Assembly (NCBI RefSeq): GCF_902806685.2
Contig: NC_048547.1
Span: forward strand, 11,605,196-11,669,195
Reading direction: 5' to 3'
Source: Maniola hyperantus
Taxonomy: Eukaryota > Arthropoda > Insecta > Lepidoptera > Nymphalidae
Length of the DNA: 64,000 bases
In this document: positions 13,601 to 24,100 of the stretch, piece by piece
Layout of the letters: each line of letters opens with the position of its first letter
Numbering within the stretch: position 1 is the first letter of the stretch
Position numbers and translations under genes: made by a program
The notes under the pieces: generated by a model
What the model was told of the DNA's origin: nothing
Seen by the model: the letters and a program-made list of their open reading frames with translations, nothing else
Databases searched by the model: none

Positions 13601-15959
13601 TAGTTATTACTAATAATATTACCTTTTTGTTATTAAACTTAAACGGTCTATCTTGCTTGTCGGGAAATAGACTCTTCAATCTGTCCTCCCTCTCTGTTGT
13701 GATGCCGTGATGTGACGATATCGTCAGCAGGTCCACTCGTCTACCTACAATCAACCAGTTCTATTAGAAATAACAAAAAAAAAACAATTACAAAAACAAG
13801 CCTGACGCTAAGTTGGAGAAGAAAGAGGAATATTAGTCATTTAACATGGCTAATATTCTGTAAAAAAAAATTACAGCTGAGCCCTACATTTTAACACAAT
13901 AGGACGACTTCGCGTATATTTTAGTGTTTTAATACTTCCTTATGAACGGTACAGTTCCTTGAATAAATGTGAACCTAAAGACCTGAAAATTCAGAGTTCC
14001 AACTGGATTTTTAAACGGCCAAATCTACGCGGACGAAGTGTCGGACATCATCTAGTATATAATCATAATTGAAATGACATGAACTCACACAAATGGACAT
14101 CGATATATTCGATGGAAATCGGTAATTTAACAATTTACAGTCAGAAACTTATTTCTTGAGTTACTTACTCACCTTCTAAAGAATATACTAAACACTCTCG
14201 GCAGTAGTAAATGTCGTCGGCCGACTGTGGCGCTGGCAGTGGCAACATTTTCAAGTCGATGGAGTTCAGAGCGATTTGAAGCTCCGCAAATGAAAAGGGG
14301 TATGTGAATGCAAAGAATGTTGTTGCTTTGGGATTCTCTGCAGTTCTGTATCTAAACGTGAGCGTGAAAGTGTTGTCGTCCGTCTGAAAGAACACACAGT
14401 TGTCAGTTAGTCAAAGTCAAAGTCAAATTATTTATTCAGATTAGGTAACATGTTACTCTTACTGATGGTGACAATTGTTAATGTGTAAGATGATATAGTG
14501 GTGATAATTAATTACGTACTTAAAACTAAAGCTACGAAGGTTCCAAACGTGCCTAAGTCTCAGAAGAGCCCACAACAAACTCTGCCTTAAATCAAATTCT
14601 TTTTACTATCACCACTTTACAAAATCACTTAAACCTATTAGAACTATCACAAAGCTGTTAAGCAACGCATTCCCAAGCTTTTTTATCATTTTAATTATCC
14701 TTTATATGGTAGGTAATAGGATTATGATTGTAGAGTTGGTCTCAGTATAGGATAAAACATTTTTTTTCTCAGTGTGACCTACGATTACTCAAAGGACTTT
14801 TAGCACATTCGTTGAAGGATTTTGTGTACAGGCTGTGCTTCTCTGTATCACTACCTATCAGGTAGCCAGGTCAAGTATGCATTTTATTTAAAAAAATCCT
14901 CAATTACATCTGAATCCTCAAAAAAAATGGCTTTTGACTGAAGACTGCCTGAGGTCTAATATAATCATCAGGATTAACCCATCCCCAATACCTGAGCACA
15001 GGTCTCCATTCGGAATGAGAAGCATTTAGGCCATAGTCATAGCACTGGCCAAGTGCAGACATGGCAGACTTCACATACCTTTGAGAGCATTATGGAGAAC
15101 TCGCAGGCATGCAAGTTTCCTCACAGTGTTTTCCTTCACTGTTAAAGCAAGTGATATATAAAAGCTTAAAAATTAGAGGTGCATGCTTGGGATTTAAACT
15201 CAGATCTGCCTAGGAGGCGAACATCTTAACGCCTAGTAGTTAGACTAACTATGAGCTATGATAGCCTAGTAACTAGGCTTTTATAGCTCATACATGGTTT
15301 AAACATATTATATAATAGTTTTATGATATCAAAAACCATGTATATGGGTACAATAAGCACACAAACATTATTTTTTATTTCCAATACAACTTACTGAATG
15401 TACTGGACGATCTCTTATCCTCTCCCACTGTGGCTTGCCAGGCAAGGTGCGAGTGACAGGCGCCATGCCCTGGTTGTACATTTTGCCCTGCTTATTCAGG
15501 TTAATCAAATTCAACCGCACCTATTATACCAAAAATATTTTTTTAAACTTTATAGCTTACAGCAAGTAGTTTTTATGTTTGTTTACAAAACTGACTATTA
15601 AATTGCATACCTGTACATTAGACTCACTAGCCTGTACACCAAAGTAGAACCAAGTGCGGTTACCATTTTCAAACTCTGTGCCGGCACAGTCCGGCCGTGT
15701 CCACAAATTGAACTCATAGTCTGGAGTTTCTGCTACGTTCGTTTTTGGGTTTATAGTTGGAGCTACGATAAAGGCAACAGTAAAATCAATATTATTGTTC
15801 GCATTGTAGGAATTAAGACCTGTCAATGACAGGGCAGTCACAAAATGTCGCCTTACCAATAAACTCCGTGGGCACCCGTTCCACATGACCCAAATTTCCC
15901 GAATCAAAGTTATGTATAAAATAAAAGCCAGCACACTCGATTATATTGCTGCGATCCAT
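1671..15959 (-). CDS. AGBL5: Cytosolic carboxypeptidase 5 (tubulin deglutamylase)
   Basis: M14-family metallocarboxypeptidase of the CCP5 type, which removes glutamates, including branch-point glutamates, from tubulin tails in the cytosol. Seventeen coding exons join in phase: 15959-15857, 15762-15611, 15520-15395, 14383-14173, 13744-13623, 12952-12681, 11901-11805, 10678-10502, 9815-9580, 8768-8627, 7392-7297, 7112-6984, 6795-6627, 6224-6086, 5601-5394, 2987-2850, 2315-1671 (stop TAG). The product is about 1053 aa; human AGBL5 is 886. Residues 20-130 hold FDSGNLGHVE-like and WTRPDCAGTEFENGNR-type N-domain motifs. Zinc ligands are H247 and E250 in VHPGETP, and a His in DLHGHASKK (about 671). 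GVNLNR is at 303-308. The catalytic Glu is E753 in YTLECNYNTGR. Residues about 330-650 are a long linker found between the catalytic blocks of CCP5; here it holds two CxxC motifs (518/521, 562/565). The last 214 residues are basic and look disordered. The exon 2 acceptor (15762 or a later in-frame AG) and the exon 12 donor (GTACCA) are the least certain joins. Confidence 0.93.
2988..4890. other. CCP5 intron 15, no recognisable feature
   Basis: Intron between coding exons 15 and 16. AT-rich, with no open frame resembling a protein and no repeat I could match elsewhere in the window. From 4900 on, decayed copies of the end of exon 15 begin. Confidence 0.5.
4900..5292 (-). repeat. Decayed tandem copies of the CCP5 exon 15 end and donor
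   Basis: The true exon 15 donor lies at 5388-5394, where the plus strand reads TTTACCTCTTCAAAG. Related blocks recur at about 5263 (CACCTCTTCGAAG), 5043 (CACTTTTTCAAAG) and 4931 (CACCTCTCCAAAG), each followed by GCTGAT and an ATAATGGCCC-like string. The 5099-5230 copy still translates on the minus strand to YNIGRLIDW and NNPFQVFGSDN, paralleling YNTGRLVNV and NPFQVCGICR of the true exon and its read-through. All copies keep the GT of the donor but have lost the coding frame upstream. Confidence 0.7.
8255..8455. mobile_element. Dispersed repeat in CCP5 intron 10
   Basis: The block GGTTCCATACCCAAAGGGTG, then ACGGGTCTATTACTAAG and TGTCAGCGGG...GTATCTCGTG, looks like a dispersed lepidopteran non-coding repeat as far as I recall that type. 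No second copy was found in the window. The rest of this intron (7393-8626) holds only a short CT-rich run near 7970. Confidence 0.4.
9340..9435. mobile_element. LINE 3'-tail-like fragment
   Basis: Poly-T-rich start followed by GATAATGCAGTTTAAGATGG and AGCGGGCTAACCTGG. It resembles the fragment at 30150-30240 (ACACCTGATGGGAAGTGATG). Short and without coding capacity. Confidence 0.4.
9839..10042. mobile_element. 204-bp MITE with TA target duplication, copy 1
   Basis: Terminal inverted repeats begin CAGTTCTTGCAATTCACGAA and end in the exact complement, flanked on both sides by TA as in Tc1/mariner-type insertions. The copy at 33691-33894 has the same length, and I count 3 differences in 204 positions. 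The right-hand end in transcript sense lies about 20 bases upstream of the CCP5 exon 9 acceptor. Confidence 0.85.
10201..10414. repeat. Perfect 94-bp inverted repeat (foldback element)
   Basis: Arms 10201-10294 and 10321-10414 are exact reverse complements around a 26-bp GC-rich spacer, inside CCP5 intron 8. Shared blocks (TTCGAACCCATC, GGGGTCCTTTTTCA, and TCACTCACGG..GTTTAAACGC just outside the right arm) tie it to the element at 40935-41785. Any transcript crossing it would form a long hairpin. Confidence 0.95.
10973..11398. mobile_element. Repeat with GGTTCCGTAC ends, copy 1
   Basis: About 425-bp element running from CCAGCCAAGTGCGAGTCAGG to GAGGTACGGAACCCTAAAAA, in CCP5 intron 7. Near-complete copies occur at 29440-29868 and, reversed, at 41289-41706; a fragment is at 31489-31620. 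No coding capacity. Confidence 0.75.
11464..11644. mobile_element. MITE with TACGCGGC ends, copy 1 of 3
   Basis: Inverted ends TACGCGGCAGAAAGTAATGT and its near-complement. Inner blocks TTTAGAATGACATTTCGGC and GCTATCTCCTTCTAAAGG are shared with copies at 34458-34631 and 44016-44188. It lies in CCP5 intron 7. Confidence 0.8.
11947..12135 (+). mobile_element. Helitron-like element, family A, 3'-truncated
   Basis: Starts TCCATACTAATATTATAA as other family A copies do, continues through CACGGTCCA..CGTGTAATCGA and CATCCCGGGAAGGACAT, and loses the terminal hairpin and CTAG. Confidence 0.65.
13031..13263 (-). pseudogene. Dead duplicate of CCP5 exon 6 and its acceptor
   Basis: A second copy of 12784-13019 lies just upstream in transcript order, in intron 5. 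It includes the acceptor and the first two thirds of the exon, but not the exon's 3' end or donor. Read in the true frame it gives IIFVSARVHP followed by TGA (13168-13170, from GGA), so the zinc-binding HPGE motif is destroyed. A 3-bp deletion follows further on. The similarity is high, suggesting a fairly recent duplication. If spliced in, it would truncate the enzyme. Confidence 0.88.
13785..13870 (+). mobile_element. SINE tail fragment
   Basis: ACAAGCCTGACGCTAAGTTG and ATATTAGTCATTTAACATGG match the tail of the complete SINE at 53370-53585. Confidence 0.6.
13985..14055 (+). mobile_element. Helitron-like family A, 3'-end fragment
   Basis: Ends ACGCGGACGAAGTGTCGG then ATCATCTAG before T, the hairpin-plus-CTAG terminus of family A. 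Confidence 0.55.
14963..15250 (-). mobile_element. tRNA-headed SINE, old copy
   Basis: Divergent copy of the SINE seen best at 52367-52627 and 61785-62108: AGAGCATTATGGAGAACTC, GGCATGCAAGTTTCC, TTTTCCTTCACTGTTAAAGC and a decayed tRNA-like head at the right end. It lies in CCP5 intron 3. Confidence 0.6.
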
Positions 15960-16353
15960 GACTAGAACGATTGGCTACATTCTACACACGAACACAAAAA
16001 TACCTACGCCAATCCTTAAGCATTTGTGAAGACATTTACTTTTAAATTTTCTTTGATAAACTATCGGATTTAATGGACATGTTTTGAAATTTCCAAAATG
16101 ACACTCAAAAATAATGTTTTTCCAAACAAAATTATGTAATTTTGTTGACATCGATTGACGGATAACAGCTGATTTGCTTTATTGGTGATCTTTTTTTAAT
16201 GTGAATGATATTAAAACGATTTTTTTTAAAGTTAACTCCACGTTAAAATTAACCACGATAATTTATGTTTAAATATTGAAGACGATCAGAAGGAAAGATT
16301 GCATTTAATTTTTATTTGTAGTGTCACTTTTTACCAATTAAATTTTATTCAAG

Positions 16354-16554
16354 ATGGCTAACATGCCATTTCTAGACAAAGGAAAGGAAGTGGCACGTAC
16401 CTATATTCAATTTACTCTGTGGGAAGTGGATGTTCACAACAAAGAGTACCTATATAATCACTACGTTCACAAAATGCGAACTGCCAGCAACAAAAATACA
16501 GTTTTTTTTAATAAATTTTATTTTACTAAAAAAATCTTTTATTATTTGAAATGA
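16354..16554 (+). CDS. Hypothetical small protein divergent from CCP5
   Basis: A 66-codon open frame starts 395 bases from the CCP5 ATG on the opposite strand. The first 47 residues (MANMPFLDKGKEVARTY and on, including TLWEVDVHNKEYLYNHY) have ordinary protein composition. The remainder is Phe/Lys/Tyr-rich and AT-driven, which suggests intron or UTR read as protein. I do not recognise the family. It could be a first exon whose donor I have missed, or a chance frame. Confidence 0.25.
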   Translation: MANMPFLDKGKEVARTYIQFTLWEVDVHNKEYLYNHYVHKMRTASNKNTVFFNKFYFTKKIFYYLK

Positions 16555-18118
16555 CGCACTTCATAAAGAAGTTTAGAAATAACAGCACTTTTTTACCCCA
16601 AAAATATAGGTTAATAATATTAATTTTTAATGCATATATCGATTTTTATCGAATAATATTTTGTTGTGCCGCAGTTTATATCTGTAAGTTGGCAAGCTTT
16701 TTTGATACGCTATGTTCTTTTTCTCAGACTGAAAATAAAACTAGACGGACCAACGGACAAAATTTAATATCAACCAATTTAGTTATCTAGATTTGTTTGT
16801 TTGCTTGTAATCGAAAAACTCTGAAATTACTAAATCAGAACTACATTATCCAGAAGTAACAGCTAGGTATATAATATTATGTACGTAGTTATAATATTAT
16901 AGGTAATGGGTAAAGCCATAGGTAGGTAGGTATGTTAAAATTTCATCCGAGCGATGCCGGGTGAATCAACTAGTTTATAAAAAAATTAAGTATTCGTTTT
17001 TATTGGTGTTGGTTACCAAGTTACCATAATAATCTGAGAATGATCTGAGATAATAATATAGTCCGTAAGAAATGAGTCTTCACGCGCCATCTTAACTCTA
17101 TGGGTCAACTCACATGTCAAAAGTACGACTATTTAGTTATAAGTGGTTATAAGGTTATAGGTAACCAAGGTAACTATATTATTTTTGTATATTTGAGCAA
17201 GGCATTTCAAATAAAAGACAACTGAACTTTTATTTTGAGATTTTAATCAAATCACATTACAGTGTAAATATAAAATTACACGTCGTCGTACACTAAACAA
17301 TACCTATGCATAAATAAATAGAACAATAATATCCTAGGTAGGGACTAAATGTAGAATTTTGAGATATCTTAACAGCTGATACACATTTATACAATAGAAA
17401 TATATCACTGGCAGTGACTAGGTGTTATTTTAATCTCCTAACATTTTCAGCACTGCTTTTTGCACTAATACTATCGTGAAATGTTCTTGTTCTTCATTTT
17501 TCTTGTTCTTATCTTATTCGACTTGACTGAAAAAAAAAACAATTCAATATTATTATTAAAACACATTGTATTTTCCATATAAAAAGGCAAATAAGAAGTT
17601 ATGCTATTATAAGCAAACAACTGTTTTTTACATTTATTAGGATAGGTTAACACAGCTTTACGCATAAGAATACTAAAGATTTGAAATATTGAAGATCCTC
17701 TTCTGTCTTCAAATGCTAAAGACCCTCCCGCTAATTACACTCACACTTTTGTTACGTTAGTAAGATTATAAACATTTGTAACTTAAATTAACGGGAGGTA
17801 TCAAGACGTATGAGTCAGAATGTTCATAGGGTGTGATAAAATAACAAAAAAGCTATCAACCAGCTCTTTTCAGACAGTAAAGACGCATTGGTCTGATCAA
17901 ATCCAGAGGATCTCCAAAGGATCCTCGATTATTTAGGCCACATTGGTCAGATAAAATCCACACTATTCTCGATAGCAAGATCCACGAAGGGCTGCATGTC
18001 GCAATTAGCCGAAGCACATGTCACGACATCGTCCACAGGAGGATCCTTGATGGAAAGGATCACAACCCTCAGTAATGGGGAATACCATGCAGAGAGAAAT
18101 AGGCATGTGATAAGATTC
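16555..18118. other. Intergenic DNA downstream of pyruvate kinase
   Basis: AT-rich. The pyruvate kinase stop is at 18119-18121, so the right part should be its 3' UTR. Small open frames here (16551-16790 plus, 17471-17665 minus) have AT-driven composition and no recognisable motif. Confidence 0.45.
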
Positions 18119-21100
18119 TTACATAACGCGCATGGTGTTGGTGAAGCCGGAGCCCTGCCTCCAGCCGGTGACGACGACCACGTTGTCGCCAGTGTTGATG
18201 AAGCCACGCGCACGTCCGAACTTCAGCCCGTACTGCACGCGGTTGTCCACATCCTTCAGCCAGTCACTGGCCACCGACTCTGTGTGTAACAAACTATAAC
18301 ATTAGACAGTGTTCCTGCTATGCCCTTGAATGACTTTGAAACAATATACCTACTTAGCATATTATTTCACTAGCTATGAAGGACGGGTATAAATCAAGGA
18401 GAAAATGAGGCAGCATTGAGCGAAGTTGACACCAGCTGGAATAAGAAAGCCAGCTCTGAGCAAGGTAAACCCACCCTGGCATTTGTTAGGCTGCACTGAG
18501 AAAGGTCAACTCACTCTGGCATATGACAGGCACTAGGCAGCACTGGGGAAGGTTAATCCACCCTAGTGCATGAAAGTCAACTGAGTAAGGTCAGCGCACC
18601 CTGCCATGTGACAGGCAGCACTAAGCAAGGTCAACTTAGCCTGACATTTTGACAGGCAGCACTGACCAAGGTCAACCCACTTGCATTGCATTTAATAGGC
18701 TGCGCCGCTGTACTGACCAAGGTCACCTTACCCTGCCATGATGGGTATCATTGAAGCGAGGTCAACTCACCCTGGTACACGATGGGCAGCACGCCGCGGT
18801 AGAGGTGCGCCTGTCGCGCGGTCTGCGGCTGGCGGGTGACGGCGATGATGGGGCAACGCGGCCGGTACTTGCTGAGTAGGTGCGCGGAGCGGCCACTCGT
18901 CGTGATCACTACTATGGCAGACGCCATACACTTGCTGGATGCTTCTACGGACGCGATAGCTACTGAATGCGCCGACTCGATTGGCAGTTGTTCCTGTAAT
19001 AACATTTCCGAAAATTATATCTGGGAATGGCTTTTTGAAAGAAAAAAAATGTAAGTATCTCAGCTAATGTGACCATAGTTCAGAGCCGATTGAATAAAGT
19101 GAAATAGAATTTTCACGCAACCTGAAAATTTCGGATACATATTATTTGGAAAATAAATGTTAGTTTACAGAAAAATCAAAGATCAACACTGGAAAATAAT
19201 AGTTTATAATACATACATTTTATTATGCTCAAATACCTGAGAACTGAGGTCAAAGAAGAGCTGTTTATGCCAGATAGCTGCCTCGGCCTCCTTGCAAATG
19301 TTAGCCATAGTCAGAACACACTCCAACGGGTAGTCTCCCTTGGCAGTTTCACCAGACAACATGACACAGTCTGCTCCGTCCAGGATCGCGTTGGCAACGT
19401 CTGATGTCTCGGCACGGGTTGGCCGCGGTTTCTTTACCATCGACTCCAACATTTGTGTGGCGCAAATTACTGGCTTGCCCACCTGTTACGGAATTGGTTA
19501 GTCATTATTCCTCTAGTCTATTATATATTACGATATAGACTGGAGATTGGAAGCTCCCGGAATGAATTGGATTGGAATCTGGAGAGAAAATGGCGAAAGG
19601 AATTTTTATCTTGGGTAATCAGGATAATCCTACAAATCGCATCAAAGCTTGCGCTTTGGTCCGTTATAACAACTCTACAATGACAAAGAAGGCAATTTCC
19701 CAAAAGTTGAAAATTTATAGGTTGTCGATGTGGAACCAGGAAATGGGTGGGGGTTAGTAGTAATTTCTCTAAAAAGCTTATGGTAATGTACGCGTAGACT
19801 GATGGATGGATGGGTGGATGAATGAGGAGTTCAGTTTTATTCTATAAAAGTTAAATAGTTACCCTGTTGCACCGAGCAATCATTGTCTTTTGGGCGAGGA
19901 ACACTTTCTCTGGCGGGATCTCAATGCCCAAATCACCGCGAGCGACCATGATGCCGTCAGATGCCTGGAGACAAAAGACAAATTTTATATTCTCACGTTT
20001 TGATTAGGAATTAAAACGACTTAATTTTTTTTTGGGTAAGGGTTTTGATGAAGATAAGTACAGGATAATGCTGTTAAATCCATGTAATTCTAATAACATT
20101 TCGAAATTTAGAATTTTTGGCATCTGTGTAGGTATGTCTAAAATCTGTGTTGGGTTTACTTCTAATTACATCGTAATCTCAGTCGAAAAATTGTATTCAT
20201 TCGGGGTTTGAACACAATACATTGCTTGTAAATTGTTATATGGCCCAATTATTTATTAAATCGTCTGCATCCGCATCTCAGTAACGAGCCTTAACAGATA
20301 GAAAATACCTACACACGAGCGCAAACTACTTAAGTACAGCCGGACTGGATAGAGATATACGCATTCATGATGATCTGGTAAATAAGTTAAGTCCAAAAAA
20401 TTAGAGCAAGTGTAAAATGTAATAGCGATCAAAAGTTTTAACTTGATTTAATTTTTTAAAAGTTCAGATGATAAAGATTGGTCCAAAAATCATTTTGCAC
20501 CTCGGCGGACGTCGCTGGTTCGCAGTTGACTGCTTCGGTGTTCCCGTAACCCAGTCGCCACGCGACGCGCAAGAGCGCCGCTGGGTTTTAGTGGGTATTC
20601 CGGTCGCCTCTAGCTGGCGAGTCCCACATACCTTTCCTCCAGTTGGCTGGCCTGGCAGGCTTCCAGGGGGGGATGCGGAAACGCATTTCTAAGCGATGAA
20701 AAAAGGGCTTTGTGGATTCATACCGCAATAATCTCATCAAGATTGACCATGCCCTGGTGGTTTTCAATTTTGGAAATGATCTTGATGTTCTTCCCCTTAT
20801 CTCCGAGAATGCCGCGGATCTCTGTTAGTGCTGCGCCGTTACGGATGAACGAGGCAAAGATCATATCCACCTAGAAAAACATATTTTGTTCAATAAATAA
20901 ATATTTGTGAGCTAATTAGGAAACTGACTAGATTTTGAAAATTAAAAAAAAAAATCTATTGATTTTTTCGAAATCACACTTGAATCGCCCCAGGCGAATA
21001 AATTTGTGAATATTGGAGAAGAGTTCTGGAGACAAGGTTGCGTGAAGTTGAGATAAAGTAGGAACTTATTTGTAATGAAGCAAGAATGGGTATGAGACGT

Positions 21101-24100
21101 ATGTAATTTAGGAACATGGAATTTTTCTCAAGGTCATGAACAATCGTGTAGGTATATTAGATAATAGTTGTGAACGGTTACTATGTCCAAGATAAGTGTG
21201 GTCAAGACATTGTTTAGACTGGCAATAAACATTTGATATCTGCACATGAAGATAGCACGTGGTTGGTATTTCTCTCCCACGCTAGCTCGACCATGCGTTG
21301 ATATCGCTAATCAGTAGGTATTTGCTTGTTGTAATTGTACCTACTCATATATCAATGTCAATTATAATTTAATGTAACAGATATGATTCATTATTTTTAT
21401 TAGCATTAGAGAGTTGTATACTGTATGGGTACTAGGTACCATTTCATCTACTTTGGCACTACCTACCTATAGATACTTATTATTACTCTTACTGAATATT
21501 TAACTATATTACAATCTGGCTAAAAGGACCACATTTTTAAAATGAGAGCCATAAGTATAGCATGAAGTTTCTTTTACATTTTGTTCAAAAACTAACCCAT
21601 AAAAGTATAGGTACGATTTATACGTATCATAAAAAGTTATAAGCAAAAGCGGAGTTTTCATAAATTCATACTCACGCCTTGTTCAACACCAAAAAGTAAA
21701 TCAGACTTGTCTTTTTCGGAAACGGCAGGCAGATCCACTGGCAGTCCAGGCAAGTTCACACCCTTCCTTGAGCCCAGCATACCTTAATGATAAAAATACA
21801 ATCCGTCACGGTAGAGTTAAAAACAATATAAAACTTCAAGGATCGTTGTCCGTCATCAGCTAGAACTTATAGAAGCAACAATATTGTAGAATAGAATGAA
21901 AGATCATGTACCTCCATTCTCGATGGAGCAGACCAGACCGTCAGAAGTGACAGACTGGCAGATGATGGAGATAAGGCCATCGTCGATGAATATACGATTG
22001 CCAGGCTTCACCACATTAGTGATGTTCTTGTAGTCCACAAACACGACGTTAACGTTTCCCTTCTCAGCGAACGCTAGGTCAGTAGTTAGCTTGATTGTCT
22101 CCCCCTTCTTCAGTTCAACTTCTGCTGAGCCACCCTGTTTATAAACATTTTAGATTTAAATACCTAGGTATGCCAAAGCTGAAACCGAGAAGAAATATTG
22201 TGAACGCCGTTTGCTCAAAGATCTATAAATGGATGCCTCTGCTTCACTATGGCGGGACAGGGGTTAAACATACGACATGCCATCAAGGTAAGATGTTTTC
22301 ATTAACGTACTCATTCTTTCTAGTTTTGCAGGTTCGATCTATCAGGTTCTGTCTCACTGGACTGCTCCAATCAACCAAGAAATTTGGTTTGTTGTATCTG
22401 ACAGGAACTAGAAACTGTTAGCCAAGTTTTAGTATTCGTCTAAGTTTACTTTCAGTTGATCAATATAGGACAGGCATGACCTTGCCTATATTGGCTCAGG
22501 CCGGACTTGGGAGTGGCTCATTTTGCGCAACTTTAGATCTGAATTTAAGTATGCATTATGTTTTTGCTTTCCTAAAACCAATGACGACAACAATTACTGT
22601 GGCAGAATGTTCCTGCAATTTATACTCCATTTTCGGCTGTGAAACGATGACGTGAAAATGGAGAAACAGGTATCGCATTTATATTAGCAGCGACAACCAC
22701 TCTCATGACTCTGTCAAGAGTGCATGACTGAGAAGAGAAAAATGCTTACGCCCTCTAAAAGACCAGTTCTAATCTCTGGTCCCTTGGTATCTAATGCGAT
22801 GGCCAGCGAGAATGGAATGCCGAGTTTTGAACTGTAGTTCTTCTCTGCCTCTCTACAGTTCTTGATGGTCTCCGCGTGGTACTCGTGCGAGCCGTGCGAG
22901 AAGTTCATGCGCGCTACGTTCATGCCAGTCTCCATCATCTTCTCTAGCATGCCTACATCACGGGAGGCGGGCCCTGAAACAAAGTTCTTGGTTATTGCAC
23001 AAATAAGTGCTTTAAAAAAACTTTACTTTCGCTGTTGTCGACTTTTAGAGCGATGAATTGTGCTATGAACCCTAGGAGTTGAAAGCTGATTTTATTTGGT
23101 TCACCTCGTATGATGAACTTACCAATGGTACAGATGATGCCAGAAAGACGGATATAGGAGGCCTTGGATTCGATGTCCAGTGAGCACATATGTTGCAGGT
23201 GCGACCCCGCGTCGGCGGCTGCTAGCTGCATTGCTGGCTTGTTTGCGGATCCCGTCTATAAAACATAAGATCATTGAAGTAAAACGTCTTTATATTAAGC
23301 GTGACTCGAGAGATTGCTTGAGAGCTCCTTGGAGTAACTCTTTGGTACCTAAGATTTAACATCTTATAATTCGAATGTCAAAACACTTTAGCGTCAAAGT
23401 GAAGTTGACCTTAATGGCCTTGTTATAAAGCTCAAGTTCATCCACATATACAGCCAGCGCCAGCGCTCTAAGCAGAAACATCGCGAAATTAAAACCGGCA
23501 ATACTGAATCCTTGACTTTAATTCAAGGACAGTAGGTCTATTGTTACTCTGATGTTATTACATTTCGTTGCTCGTATTCTATTAACGTTGATATGATGTA
23601 TAATCTTGTACTAACTACTTACCATAGAACTTTTTCCGGGCGGAAGTAACGTTCATACGTTACTTCCACCCAAAATGGCCGCTAAACAGAATTTGAATGA
23701 ACAGAGCTAGCCATCGGTAGGTATCTTTAGAGTGTCACGAAGTAGGTAAGAAGTTAACTATATAAAACCATAGATTAAAAGCTCTATTCTTAATTACTAC
23801 ACGGTAAATAAAAATATTTTGCACTCATTTTCAAAAAATACTTAGGTATAACTAACTAACTAACCTACTCCTTTTTTGAAGTCGGTTAAAAATTAATCAG
23901 TGTATTATCGAATAACTGGGATAGTCTGGCATTGCGCTGTCTATCTTTTTATTTAGTCTTAGTAGTTTTTAAAGAACAAAATAATGTTTATAACTATAGG
24001 TATAGTACGCGACTTCTACGGCAATCGGGGTATGAGGCGAGGGGACACCGCGCACACCGGCAATCGCCCGCATCGGGTTAGCGAGGGGGGTGTGCGGGGC

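Noticed and set aside
18415..18770. Possible CRISPR-like regular array
   Set aside because: Units are degenerate, vary in length, resemble the adjacent exon end, and the window is eukaryotic.
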